From Paracoccaceae bacterium (GTDB lineage: Bacteria > Pseudomonadota > Alphaproteobacteria > Rhodobacterales > Rhodobacteraceae), in NCBI GenBank assembly GCA_902631295.1, contig CACOXV010000001.1, forward strand, positions 1-64,000: a DNA stretch of 64,000 bases, read 5' to 3'. How positions within the stretch are numbered: position 1 is the stretch's first letter; every line of letters starts with the position of its first letter. Made by a program: the position numbers and the translations under genes. The notes beneath the pieces were generated by a model. The model saw only the letters and a program-made list of their open reading frames with translations. It made no database searches and was not told the origin of the DNA. Below, piece by piece: positions 17,421 to 25,282 of this stretch.

Positions 17421-17614
17421 CTTAAAAGCCGCAGCAGTATAGTTAAGACTATGCTCACTAGAATGCAGGATCCTATTGGAAGATATACTTGGATATTTCC
17501 AAGCTTGATACTAATATCCAACGGGAGTTTTCCAAGTGGTAGACGGGATACATACGGCCAGAGTACTCCTGCAAGAATAATGATTACTCCCAAAACCAAA
17601 AGAAGCTTTTGCAT
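17417..17614 (-). CDS. DUF2905 family membrane protein, 65 aa
   Basis: Two membrane helices around a short loop: QKLLLVLGVIIILAGVLWP, then RLPLGKLPLDISIKLGNIQVYLP, then a second helix ending LLRLLR. This is the layout and length of DUF2905. The ORF track begins ten codons upstream at a GTG; the family N-terminus and an AAGGA ahead support this ATG. Function unknown. Confidence 0.85.
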   Translation of the reverse strand: MQKLLLVLGVIIILAGVLWPYVSRLPLGKLPLDISIKLGNIQVYLPIGSCILVSIVLTILLRLLR

Positions 17615-17644
17615 CACCAATGGATCCTTAATATTACTTATCAC

Positions 17645-17908
17645 ATTTCATTAAACATCTATTTCACTGTGCAGTATAATTATATGTCATTTAACAATAA
17701 CAGTACTAAAATATTTGCGACTGACGAGCTACTGGCTGATTGTTGCACACATACTTGATACACATGGCTAATTCATCCAACTTTGTTCATGCGTACCGGC
17801 AAGATAATCTATGAAGAAATATCTATTAAGTAAGTTACTTAATGCACAAACTGCACGACCTTAAGCTAATGCCACTGTGACCTTCCAGGGTTTAGACAAG
17901 AAAGAACT
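17645..17908. other. Intergenic region
   Basis: 264 bases; I see no gene, terminator or repeat in it. Confidence 0.4.
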
Positions 17909-18352
17909 TTATGACTTAAGTATTCTTTCTCCGGTCCCATTCCAATAACCAGTTTTGTAGACATCGGAGTTATTCGGAAAAGAAACGAAATCAAATGACT
18001 CTTGCCACCAGATATTATCTTTTACTGCTATCTCTTTTCTCTGATCTAAGGTACCCAATGCGATATGTCGAGTATCCATACTAGGGACCTTTATACCAAG
18101 CTGCGTTCCGCATCTGGAACAGAATTGATTAATCATTGGTCGACCATGCTCAGTTTTACGGTCTTCATACGATTTAAAAGTATCACCAGAGATCTCTAAA
18201 TCACTCTCATTAAATAAAACAAATGTTCGAAAAGCCGCACCACTGGTAGTTTGGCACCAATTACAATGGCAACTGACTTTCCATTGTACTTCTCCATTCA
18301 CAACATACGTAATATTTCCACATTTGCAGCCCCCAGTATATTTTGACTTCAT
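17909..18352 (-). CDS. GFA/CENP-V family zinc protein
   Basis: 147 aa. Zinc ligands are in CKCGNITY, SCHCNWCQTTSGAAF and FCSRCGTQLGI, the three conserved cysteine sets of the glutathione-dependent formaldehyde-activating enzyme family. Family members are small beta-rich zinc proteins, some of which join glutathione to aldehydes; most have unproven roles. AAGGA precedes the start. A second, divergent member lies at 23.6 kb. Confidence 0.9.
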   Translation of the reverse strand: MKSKYTGGCKCGNITYVVNGEVQWKVSCHCNWCQTTSGAAFRTFVLFNESDLEISGDTFKSYEDRKTEHGRPMINQFCSRCGTQLGIKVPSMDTRHIALGTLDQRKEIAVKDNIWWQESFDFVSFPNNSDVYKTGYWNGTGERILKS

Positions 18353-18450
18353 CTTATATCCTTCATTCGTTTTATCCTATTATACAAACCTTAAAGTACA
18401 AGGATATTTGGTCGCATTGATCTGAGCATACTAAAGGTATAGCGCGAGAT

Positions 18451-18535
18451 TGGGGGTTAGGTTCGATAGCGACAGGAGTTCGCTAGGACTGTTTTTTTGT
18501 TGTAGCCAACAGGGAAAGATAGTGGCCTACCCCCA
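18451..18535. ncRNA. Candidate structured RNA element (85 nt)
   Basis: TGGGGG-t-TAGG at one end pairs with CCTACCCCCA at the other (10 bp, one bulge), enclosing two small hairpins: TAGCGA/TCGCTA and GTTG/CAAC after a T7 run. An ACAG/CTGT pairing competes inside. It lies in a 265-base spacer between two minus-strand genes and is more GC-rich than its surroundings. It does not match tmRNA, 4.5S, 6S or RNase P as I know them. Strand uncertain. Confidence 0.4.
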
Positions 18536-18617
18536 CCATGCGAAAAACAAAAAGAAACAGCACCATCAATGAGCAATGTCGAGTGGGTTTATTTATTACC
18601 GCTGTTAAATAGGTAAC

Positions 18618-18977
18618 TTAACCTTTTTCACCCCATAACCCATGAAATTCATATGCAACTGCAGAAGTATCTCCGTTCACCCACGCATCATGGCCTGGTT
18701 CAATTGAGTACGCACTTCCTGCACTATACGTCATCTCTGAGCCATCATCATGTCTGCAAGTAATTGAACCTTCTACAATAACGCCAACATGCTTTGCCTG
18801 GCAGCTATCTGTGCCGACCAAAGGTTTAATGTCTGTTGACCATTTCCAACCAGGTTTTGCAGAAATTTTCATTACTCTCTGACCACCAACATTCACCATT
18901 TCAACTTTTGCATTGTTAGGTGTCATCACTTCGTCAGCTTGTGTGGAAAAGTCTTTACATTCTAAAGTTCCCATCAT
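18618..18977 (-). CDS. Cupin-domain protein
   Basis: 119 aa. A single small beta-barrel: KHVGVIVEGSITCRHDDG is cupin motif 1 and SAGSAYSIEPGHDAWVNGD is the second, with YEFHGLWG after it. Histidines for a metal are partly present (KHVG, GHDAW). Such short cupins bind metal and small ligands or act as sensors; the substrate is unknown. GGAG precedes two adjacent ATGs, either of which could start it. Confidence 0.82.
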   Translation of the reverse strand: MMGTLECKDFSTQADEVMTPNNAKVEMVNVGGQRVMKISAKPGWKWSTDIKPLVGTDSCQAKHVGVIVEGSITCRHDDGSEMTYSAGSAYSIEPGHDAWVNGDTSAVAYEFHGLWGEKG

Positions 18978-19263
18978 TTGTCTCCATAATTGCCAAATTA
19001 ATGATTATACTTACTGAAGTATTCATCACATTCTTCGATCAATTTGTCATTAATTTTTTATAGTTTCGTAAGGTAACTTATTGATTATAATGTATTTTAA
19101 TATGTTATAACATCTCATTAGCTTTATAGTTATTTACTATTCTTGTGATGACTCGGTGCCTCTGTCACTATCTTAAGGCGCTGCAATCAACAAACTTGTC
19201 GTTGCTTTGCTAGAAAAGCTTATACGGATATTTTGTACATACGTGCTTATAAAGATAAGGTGT
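18978..19263. other. Intergenic region
   Basis: 286 AT-rich bases between two minus-strand genes. I see no gene; the promoter of the cupin gene is presumably at its left end. Confidence 0.35.
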
Positions 19264-19539
19264 TTAATCCTTCCATGGTGGATAAGACCTCATTTGACCT
19301 GTTAGAGCATTGGTATCAACGTGCGTGTGAATTCGATAACAAGCAGTAACGCACAATTGGTCTAAACCATTTAGTTCTAAGGCATCATGAATATCTTGCT
19401 CTTCTTCAGCTTCCCAGTGGCAAAAGAAAAAATCATCATTTCCCAACCACGCTGCTACGCATTTGCAAGTTTCAAATGTCCAGCGCTTTTCAAATTCAAC
19501 ATCTGTTTCTTTATCTTCTTCATAAGGAGTTGTTAACAT
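19264..19539 (-). CDS. Small protein, DUF4242-like, 91 aa
   Basis: Acidic. The core TFETCKCVAAWLGNDDFFFCHWEAEEEQDIHDALELNGLD has the strand-helix pattern with CHWEAEEEQDIHDAL that recalls DUF4242-type ferredoxin-fold proteins; the match is loose. Six cysteines or histidines suggest metal binding. No family certain. One of the scattered ~90-aa barrel-like proteins of this region. Confidence 0.55.
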   Translation of the reverse strand: MLTTPYEEDKETDVEFEKRWTFETCKCVAAWLGNDDFFFCHWEAEEEQDIHDALELNGLDQLCVTACYRIHTHVDTNALTGQMRSYPPWKD

Positions 19540-19706
19540 TTACTTTTCTGCATCATCGGAGATGTATGTATGAATTGCTATATATGTTTTACGAGCCAAC
19601 TAATCCTACATTCAACGAATTAAAATGTATAGAAAACTATCCGTCTAGCAAGAAAAACGCATAATTTAGCTAGTATTTTTTTCATTTATATTTCTTTTTT
19701 TTTGGG

Positions 19707-19970
19707 TTATCTCTCCATTAAAGTCATAGAGTAAAACTTTAATTTTACACCCATTACAGTATATGCCTCTTGAACTTCTGGTTTATGAATAAACGCGACA
19801 AATGATTGAAAGTTACTCAAATCGCAAAGCATGATAAAGCTACTTTGTGTTTCTCGTACAAGTGAATAATCTGATATAAAATCAGCGGCCTCCCCTGCGA
19901 GGTCAGCCCTAATACTTGCCTCTATTTCCTCCCAGTTGCACTCAAATGTGCCACGGATACAAGTGTTCAA
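19707..19970 (-). CDS. Small putative alpha/beta-barrel protein, 87 aa (TTG start)
   Basis: Initiated at TTG with a strong GGAGGTG five bases upstream. It shares GT-E, I---L--D-AG, I--Y, M---L and the closing Y-M---ME pattern with the 87-aa protein at 22395, so the two are paralogues. Probably a homodimer of ferredoxin folds. Function unknown. Confidence 0.65.
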   Translation of the reverse strand: MNTCIRGTFECNWEEIEASIRADLAGEAADFISDYSLVRETQSSFIMLCDLSNFQSFVAFIHKPEVQEAYTVMGVKLKFYSMTLMER

Positions 19971-20251
19971 AATTTCACCTCCTTTATCTCATAAAAATAG
20001 GTCATATCTGTCCGTCTGAACAGCTTCATACTTCCACTTATCCAGTTTAGCCAAAGCTTCCGATGGGTTGCGAGTACTAAGACTGATTGAAAACTTGTTG
20101 AAATTAATGCTTTTGATAATTTATTCTAACTTTACTCTATATTTCAACAGCCAAGCAATTCAAAACTTGCTGGATTAGTATCTATCTTAGCGTAATAATT
20201 GACACGCACCAGCAATGAAGATTAGCTACACATTTTATGAGAAGATAAAAG
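19971..20251. other. Intergenic region
   Basis: 281 bases. The minus strand has a 43-codon open frame with protein-like composition but no usable start; I do not call it a gene. Confidence 0.3.
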
Positions 20252-20536
20252 ATGTCATATTACACAATTTCACACTGGGAAGCTGATGAGTGGACAGATG
20301 AAATGGAAGCCATAGCTAAAGATAAATTCGGACCCATGATCATGGCTGTAGGCGCAAGTTCAGTCGATTTCATCCGAACTGGAGACAAAACTATGTGTGT
20401 TGTAACTAAGTATAAAGATGAGGCTACTGGAGCAGCTGCTCTATCAAAAATCGCTGAGATTCGAGGTCAAGCTGCATCAACCCTTCCTGTCAGGATGGTT
20501 TCTGACGTTAAAGGTTCTGCATTCGTGAGTATGTAA
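20252..20536 (+). CDS. Small putative alpha/beta-barrel protein, 94 aa
   Basis: Begins YYTISHWEADEWTDEMEAIAKDKFG, a strand and helix, then a strand with MCVVTKYKDEATG and a helix LSKIAEIRGQA. This is the two-fold beta-alpha-beta rhythm of dimeric barrel (ABM/EthD-like) proteins, and the KYKDEATGAAAL segment is typical of them. It resembles the protein at 22866 in outline. No ligand evident. Confidence 0.65.
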   Translation: MSYYTISHWEADEWTDEMEAIAKDKFGPMIMAVGASSVDFIRTGDKTMCVVTKYKDEATGAAALSKIAEIRGQAASTLPVRMVSDVKGSAFVSM

Positions 20537-20659
20537 TTAATAAAAGGGCCTCAGTACTCAGCCCATCTTATCCACTAAACCTTAGCAGTTTCGATTAATA
20601 TTACGTAAATTTCTTTGCTTTATTAAAATAATTAAAGCCGAGCATGAGAAAATGTGGAG

Positions 20660-20968
20660 TTATGCTGCTAAGTCGTCCATTGCCTTGCCGTAACATTCTT
20701 TGAGTTTGGCTCTTATCTCTTGGTCAGTAGCAAGATTGCCTAAGTCACCTTGAACCTTTCGGATGACATCTTCATCACCAGCTTCTTCCATATCTGACTT
20801 GATAACTTCTTTGGCGTAATTTTCTGCGTCACTACCAGACTTGCCTAAAAGCTCAGCTGCCCAAAGTCCCACAAATTTGTTACGTTTTGCCATCACTTTA
20901 AACTGCATCTCTGCGTCATTTGCGTACTTTGATTCAAAAGCTTTTTTTCTGTCATCGAAGGTGTTCAT
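20660..20968 (-). CDS. ATPase inhibitor subunit zeta (DUF1476)
   Basis: 102 aa. FDDRKKAFESKYANDAEMQFKVMAKRNKFVGLWAAELLG matches the conserved helical N-terminal part of alphaproteobacterial F1-ATPase zeta inhibitors, and the remaining three helices follow with GDEDVIRKVQGDL. It blocks ATP hydrolysis by the F1 motor. It is not next to atp genes here, as is usual. It is the clearest alphaproteobacterial marker in the window. Confidence 0.92.
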   Translation of the reverse strand: MNTFDDRKKAFESKYANDAEMQFKVMAKRNKFVGLWAAELLGKSGSDAENYAKEVIKSDMEEAGDEDVIRKVQGDLGNLATDQEIRAKLKECYGKAMDDLAA

Positions 20969-21209
20969 TCCAGCCCCATGGTTGTTATTTATTTATTTAT
21001 TTACATATGCGGTATTGCTTTGGTTTCAATAGTCTGAATCGTTTTATTTATACTTATCTTCAGCCGCTGTAAGCCACACATCTTGGCTTGACACTTTCAT
21101 ACACTACCAATGAGTTTATCTAAGTCGCAATTAGGTCCCAATACAGTACTTGTTACATGCCATTTTTTGTTTACTATCGGTAGAAAATTGCACCACCTGG
21201 AGAGCTTCA

Positions 21210-21623
21210 ATGTGTAAATTAAAACCAGTAATCAGCGCCCTTGTTTTCTCACTAATTGCCACCGGGCAGGTCCCTGCCGAGGAGGCTGCAGAAACACGCT
21301 TGTTAGAGACTAATAAGTGCGTGGAATGTGATCTCAATAATGCAGAATTGGAAGGGGCAAAGCTTAGAAGGGCAGACTTTAGTGGAGCATATCTTTATCG
21401 GGCGAATTTAGAGTACGCTGATCTTCGCGGAGCTAACTTTACTGGTGCAGATTTGAGTAACGCAAGATTTCGAGGTGCAGACCTTAGAAACGCAATCTTC
21501 AACGGTGCTATCTTAAAATACACAAATTTTGGTAATGCTGATTTAAGTGGAGCAAGCTTTGTCGATGCCAAGTTGAGAGGCGCTAGGTTTGCTAACACAA
21601 AAGTAGATGGCATACAGTTTTAA
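21210..21623 (+). CDS. Secreted pentapeptide-repeat protein
   Basis: The track starts 20 codons early. The ATG used here has GGAGAG five bases before it and yields a signal peptide (CKLKPVISALVFSLIATG). The mature protein begins with a CVECDLNNAELEGAKLR region and continues with about nine A(D/N)LXX-type pentapeptides forming a right-handed beta-helix. Such periplasmic helices are scaffolds; the CVEC pair is a usual cap of this subgroup. Confidence 0.88.
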   Translation: MCKLKPVISALVFSLIATGQVPAEEAAETRLLETNKCVECDLNNAELEGAKLRRADFSGAYLYRANLEYADLRGANFTGADLSNARFRGADLRNAIFNGAILKYTNFGNADLSGASFVDAKLRGARFANTKVDGIQF

Positions 21624-21930
21624 TTGAATTAGTTATTCTTAAAAAGGTGATAGCTTTCATTGGGGAAAGAAAACACTTAGCATATTTTAGTTATTAATTT
21701 CACTGCAGACGCATCGCCTTAGTAATTTGATGCATTGGTCCAGGAAGACGCACCAATATTTACTAAAATCGATGGACGAATGCATTACCATCCATTTACC
21801 TTTTAACCTTTAAATTTTTAACTTTTATAAAAATTTTAATGCTTAAAAGCCATTATTTAAACCTTACCAAGTAAATAAAGAGACGCAGACTTGGGAGATG
21901 CCTGTGCCCCTTTATTTTTAAGATAAGGAT
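21624..21930. other. Intergenic region
   Basis: About 300 AT-rich bases upstream of repeat copy C. No gene seen. Confidence 0.35.
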
Positions 21931-22016
21931 GTTAACTAACCTTGGTTAACACGCACTATTTTTGTCGTGACACATAACATTTACGCACCAAAGTTGAGTT
22001 TGGATCACAGTTTCAC
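21931..22016 (+). repeat. Copy C of a three-copy intergenic element
   Basis: GTTAACTAACCTTGGTTAAC identical to copy B, followed by CGCACTATTT, TGTCGTGACACA, TACG and TTGGATCA at the common offsets. From GTG in the centre a 25-codon frame runs to TAA. It ends close to the stop of a convergent minus-strand gene. Confidence 0.75.
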
Positions 22017-22038
22017 ATTTGCCATTGCAGCGGTGTAT

Positions 22039-22341
22039 TCATAAAGCCGTAAGTTGCATCACAATCGGGCCAACAAATTCTTCGACCATTACATTATTAT
22101 TATCTTGCGAAGATTTGCTTCTTGCCTCCTCAAGCTTTGAACGCTCTGCATTCGCTATTTCTTCCGAAGGATAGATGATTACAGCTTGGTGATGATTCTC
22201 GTCAATTTTCCACCACAGTACTTCTTCAGGAGGGAAATCTTTTCCGTAATTATCCCTGTAAACCCGCATCACTGATTGAAGATGGCTTGGATCTGGAACG
22301 CCATCTGACCATCGCCACTTAGTATAAACGGCATATTTCAT
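22039..22341 (-). CDS. Small putative alpha/beta-barrel protein, 100 aa
   Basis: Excellent AAGGAGAC ribosome site. Strand-helix-strand layout: MKYAVYTKWRW, SVMRVYRDNYG, VLWWKIDENHHQAVIIYPSEEIANAERSKLEEAR. The final part has a Met-rich end. Unknown function; same size class as its neighbours. Probably in one operon with the gene upstream (53-base gap). Confidence 0.65.
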   Translation of the reverse strand: MKYAVYTKWRWSDGVPDPSHLQSVMRVYRDNYGKDFPPEEVLWWKIDENHHQAVIIYPSEEIANAERSKLEEARSKSSQDNNNVMVEEFVGPIVMQLTAL

Positions 22342-22394
22342 AATAGTCTCCTTAGTTCATGCTAAAATAACCTAATATGGATGCAAGATACTGA

Positions 22395-22658
22395 TCATTC
22401 AGTCATCTCTGACATCATATAAGCTTTATAAACTGCGCCATTATCTTTATCCCATTGAATTTCTGCGGGATCAGACATAAACGCACCCAACGCCTCCATG
22501 TCTGTACAATTCATTGCACACATGACCTCATTATTACCAAGATCAGCTATACGATATTCGGTTATCCATTGACCCATTGGCCCAGCCATGTCTTTTTCAA
22601 GTTTGCCCTTTATCGCATTAAAGCCAGCTTCAATGGTCCCGTGAAAAAAAATATTCAT
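22395..22658 (-). CDS. Small putative alpha/beta-barrel protein, 87 aa
   Basis: Strong AGGAGGA site. Paralogue of the 87-aa protein at 19707 (see that entry). Features HGTIEAGFNAIKGKLEKDMAG and AMNCTDMEALGAFMSDPAE, a strand-helix-strand-helix unit. First gene of a pair with 22039. Confidence 0.65.
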   Translation of the reverse strand: MNIFFHGTIEAGFNAIKGKLEKDMAGPMGQWITEYRIADLGNNEVMCAMNCTDMEALGAFMSDPAEIQWDKDNGAVYKAYMMSEMTE

Positions 22659-22748
22659 ATTAGATCCTCCTAGTTATGTTTTGTAGGAGACATACACTCT
22701 CCTTATCCTGTAAATTGTTTTCCTTTTATTGATACGTATCCGATTGAC

Positions 22749-22768
22749 TAGTACAAAATAGTACAAAT
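22749..22768. promoter_or_regulatory. Tandem 10-bp repeat between divergent genes
   Basis: TAGTACAAAA is followed without gap by TAGTACAAAT, giving two copies one helical turn apart in the 207-base space between divergent genes 22395 and 22866. A regulator operator is plausible. The GTACAA core also occurs at 10842. Confidence 0.35.
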
Positions 22769-22865
22769 TCTGTAGTTACCTTCTCACAGTTTTACGATTA
22801 GGTATTGGTAACCTCGATACACGCTCGAAGAATTAAACGTCTAGTCAAACAAAAAGGAGAAGAAA

Positions 22866-23135
22866 ATGTTTGCAACTTTTACAGATTGGTCGATGGACGT
22901 CCCAGAAGAAGGTGTTAAAACCGCAGAAGAAATGTGGCCCGAAATACAAGCAGCGGGTGCGCTCAGCATGCGTATTGTAAAAACAGATGATACAGGGGTA
23001 CGCAGCATGACTATGTGGCCTGATGAGGAAACTGCTCACAAAGCAATACATTCAATGAGAGCAAAAGGTGCGACAAAGTCTGGTGGCGATATTGTCGGCA
23101 GTGCTATGGGAACGGTTCTAGCCGAATTTGGTTAA
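22866..23135 (+). CDS. Small putative alpha/beta-barrel protein, 89 aa
   Basis: AAGGAG lies seven bases before the ATG. ATFTDWSMDVPEEGVKTAEEMWPEIQAAGA and a strand TGVRSMTMWPDEETAHKAIHSMRAKGA fit a single ferredoxin-like unit; MWPDEETA resembles KYKDEATG of the protein at 20252. No family recognised. Confidence 0.65.
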   Translation: MFATFTDWSMDVPEEGVKTAEEMWPEIQAAGALSMRIVKTDDTGVRSMTMWPDEETAHKAIHSMRAKGATKSGGDIVGSAMGTVLAEFG

Positions 23136-23201
23136 TTCTGCAGTATTTCAGTTCTAATATTTAATTGCAATATTCTGGTACTTGAGGAGACCGGGATGGG
23201 G

Positions 23202-23537
23202 TCAGCCTTTTGTAAGTAGCGGAGTTGCTCCGCTTTCTGTTCGCCATATTAATCCATCTTTTAACTGATGTACTAGCATCAGAGCTTCTCTATCACCTGA
23301 TTCATAACTTATTATTTAATGCTCTACATTTATGTCATCATTCTCATAAATACAGCGATGTTTTTCAACGTTTGCGGCAGCCATCCAGTTTATCATTTGA
23401 TCCCAGTCAATGTCATCCATCTTTTTAACTTCGCCATTTGAATGGCTAACCAACTCATAATCATCGTGATGACACTCCAAGAGGGCTTAATTGTCTGATT
23501 CATTCCATGCTTTTGTATATTTTTCGAAAAGGCTCAT
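23202..23537 (-). pseudogene. NTF2/SnoaL-like gene with two in-frame TAA stops
   Basis: One uninterrupted minus-strand frame of 111 codons reads as a small NTF2-like protein: SLFEKYTKAWNESD at the start, DDYELVSHSNGEVKKMDD and RCIYENDD in the middle, LVHQLKDGLIWRTESGA near the end. Two TAA codons break it, at codons 17 and 74, with no frameshift. AAGGG stands upstream. This is recent decay by two substitutions, or sequencing error at two sites. The hairpin AGCGGAG-TTG-CTCCGCT at 23218-23234 lies in its last codons and could also end transcription of the plus-strand gene. Confidence 0.75.
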
Positions 23538-23557
23538 TAGTCCACCCTTCAATCAAG

Positions 23558-23959
23558 TTATTGATAGTTCTCTTTTTCTAATAGTTTGTTAGTTAGATCC
23601 TTTGGATGTTCCCGACCATCAAACCAAGGAGCATCTGCATAGTTTTCAACCTTTATACCATCCAAACACGCTAGGTTTACTACATATTGAGTTGGTGTGT
23701 TACGGGCATGGTGGTGTGTATGTATACCACAAATTGAACAAAACCAATGTTTTGAAGTATGAGTATGAAAAGTATATTCCTTTAGCTTTTTTTTACCTTT
23801 GATTACCTCTAAATTCTTAAGATCAACACAAGCAAAGACAGCATACTTTCTACTACACATCGAACAAGAACATCTCTGCACATGTTCAATTCCATTTGGA
23901 AGCATCAGTTTTATCTCGACAGCGCCACAATGGCAGGTCAATAAAGCAGAGTTTTCCAT
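23558..23959 (-). CDS. GFA/CENP-V family zinc protein
   Basis: About 133 aa from the ATG (the track's TTG is seven codons earlier). Zinc ligands: CHCGAVEI, CSCSMCSRKYA and FCSICGIHTHHHAR. The family is glutathione-dependent formaldehyde-activating-like, function unproven. It is the last gene of a minus-strand unit with a 45-aa membrane protein and a zinc ribbon protein. It starts 11 bases after the 45-aa gene. Confidence 0.88.
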   Translation of the reverse strand: MENSALLTCHCGAVEIKLMLPNGIEHVQRCSCSMCSRKYAVFACVDLKNLEVIKGKKKLKEYTFHTHTSKHWFCSICGIHTHHHARNTPTQYVVNLACLDGIKVENYADAPWFDGREHPKDLTNKLLEKENYQ

Positions 23960-23969
23960 ATCTTTCCCA

Positions 23970-24107
23970 CTATCCAGCAATCAAAAAGTGATAGACTGCC
24001 AGACCGATAACCAAACCCTTCAGGAAAGCAATCCAAGCAACACCATAGTCACTGATACCCAGTTTGGATTTCCAGAACTCCATTTGTCTTTTATGCATTT
24101 CAATCAT
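23970..24107 (-). CDS. Single-pass membrane mini-protein, 45 aa
   Basis: Too short for the track. A charged N-terminus, EFWKSKLGISDYGVAWIAFLKG, then a hydrophobic helix LVIGLAVYHFLIAG. It lies exactly between two genes: two bases after the stop of the zinc-ribbon gene and 10 bases before the GFA start. Such tight packing and a coherent amphipathic-then-hydrophobic pattern support translation. Function unknown. Confidence 0.6.
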   Translation of the reverse strand: MIEMHKRQMEFWKSKLGISDYGVAWIAFLKGLVIGLAVYHFLIAG

Positions 24108-24109
24108 TG

Positions 24110-24385
24110 TTACCAATAAACCTCTACATCTTTATGACTATCTTTGTTTACTGCACTTCCTGTCTGCGCCAAAGAACTTTTCCCAACATAGACTAGACGC
24201 ATTTGGTTGTTCCCTTGAAAGCCACACTTCGTACATCTGGCTCTTCGCAGTACTTCATCACTGGTGATGTCCTCACCATATTCTTTTAACAGAGCTGAAA
24301 CTGGAACCATTGCGTTGTGCCGACAGCTATCATTCTTACATTCAATGTAGAAATGGTGAGACTTATTTCGTTTTAACTGGATCAT
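24110..24385 (-). CDS. Zinc-ribbon protein, 91 aa
   Basis: Paired CxxxxC and CxxC sites: IECKNDSCRHNAMVPVSALL and RARCTKCGFQGNNQMRLVYVG. This could fold around one zinc and bind nucleic acid or protein. Leads an operon with the 45-aa membrane protein and the GFA protein. No family name is certain. Confidence 0.65.
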   Translation of the reverse strand: MIQLKRNKSHHFYIECKNDSCRHNAMVPVSALLKEYGEDITSDEVLRRARCTKCGFQGNNQMRLVYVGKSSLAQTGSAVNKDSHKDVEVYW

Positions 24386-24610
24386 AGCAGTATCTTATTC
24401 AGATTCGTGTTAATCTCCAATACTTCGCCAAACCGCTTAGCTTAACACTTTCATATGCAATAATATCTAACCGCAAGTTATTTCGTTTCACATTCCTAGC
24501 TAATAAAGAAGGGTGCAGTACAAGAAGTTAAATTTGTAAGTAAGGCTAGTTACTGCTTTGTATTCAAGAATTATTCTGTAGATAAAAAATCTGTCCATTT
24601 CACAAACACA

Positions 24611-25120
24611 TTACCAATATTTTGGATACACACGTTCAGATGCTAAATTATGATATATTAATGCAATTAGTGTGACTATAAATGCGCCAAGCAATGTAGG
24701 AGCCCAAAGGAACTCCCATTCTGGAATAATAATAAATATAGCAACAGGGTTTGAACAAGCTGGTGGATGTGAAACTCTTAGAATAAGCATCATACTTGTG
24801 GTAATTGCTAAAGCCAGTGCCATGCTCCACCATATATCTCCAACTAAATATAAACACGATAAACCAATTAACGAGGCTAAAAAATGGCCAACGATAACAT
24901 TTCTTGGTTGTGCAAAAGGGGAGTCTGGAGCCGCCATGACTAAAAATATAGAAGCACCAAATGATCCCATTATGACTGAATATTCTAGAGAGAAAGCTAA
25001 AAAACCTAAGGTTGATCCAGCAAGAAAAGCACCAAAAAATGAAACAATTACAATCTTAAGTTTTGGGAATGGTGGTAAATCCTCAGCTTGACCTCTAAAT
25101 TTGGTCAAAATGTTCTGCAT
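24611..25120 (-). CDS. HPP family membrane protein
   Basis: 169 aa with four or more helices. The family mark RVSHPPACSNPVA is present, along with the first-helix block SFFGAFLAGSTLGFLAF and LVMAAPDSPFAQPRNVIVGH. HPP proteins occur near nitrite or anion metabolism genes in some bacteria and have unclear substrate. Standalone here. Confidence 0.88.
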   Translation of the reverse strand: MQNILTKFRGQAEDLPPFPKLKIVIVSFFGAFLAGSTLGFLAFSLEYSVIMGSFGASIFLVMAAPDSPFAQPRNVIVGHFLASLIGLSCLYLVGDIWWSMALALAITTSMMLILRVSHPPACSNPVAIFIIIPEWEFLWAPTLLGAFIVTLIALIYHNLASERVYPKYW

Positions 25121-25282
25121 AATAATTTCTTAAAGTGTTAATAATAAAATGGAATAGTCCAAAACTTTAAGTTGGACACGAACTTAATCCATACTTAAAT
25201 CAAGACAGTTGCTAACGTACGTTTCGTATTTTCTTTGCTTGCTGGCATTCACGACTGTACTGAAATAGTGGTCAGTGTCCAG
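25121..25282. other. Intergenic region
   Basis: Divergent spacer between the HPP and LysR genes; no gene seen on either strand. Continues into a direct-repeat region. Confidence 0.3.

Noticed and set aside
19978-20110. 43-codon open frame on the minus strand
   Set aside because: No ATG, GTG or TTG near its beginning and no family resemblance.
23218-23234. AGCGGAG-TTG-CTCCGCT as a terminator for the plus-strand gene at 22866
   Set aside because: Lies within the last codons of the pseudogene on the other strand, so symmetry may be coincidental; noted there instead.
23225-23428. 67-aa plus-strand ORF
   Set aside because: Antisense shadow of the NTF2-like pseudogene.
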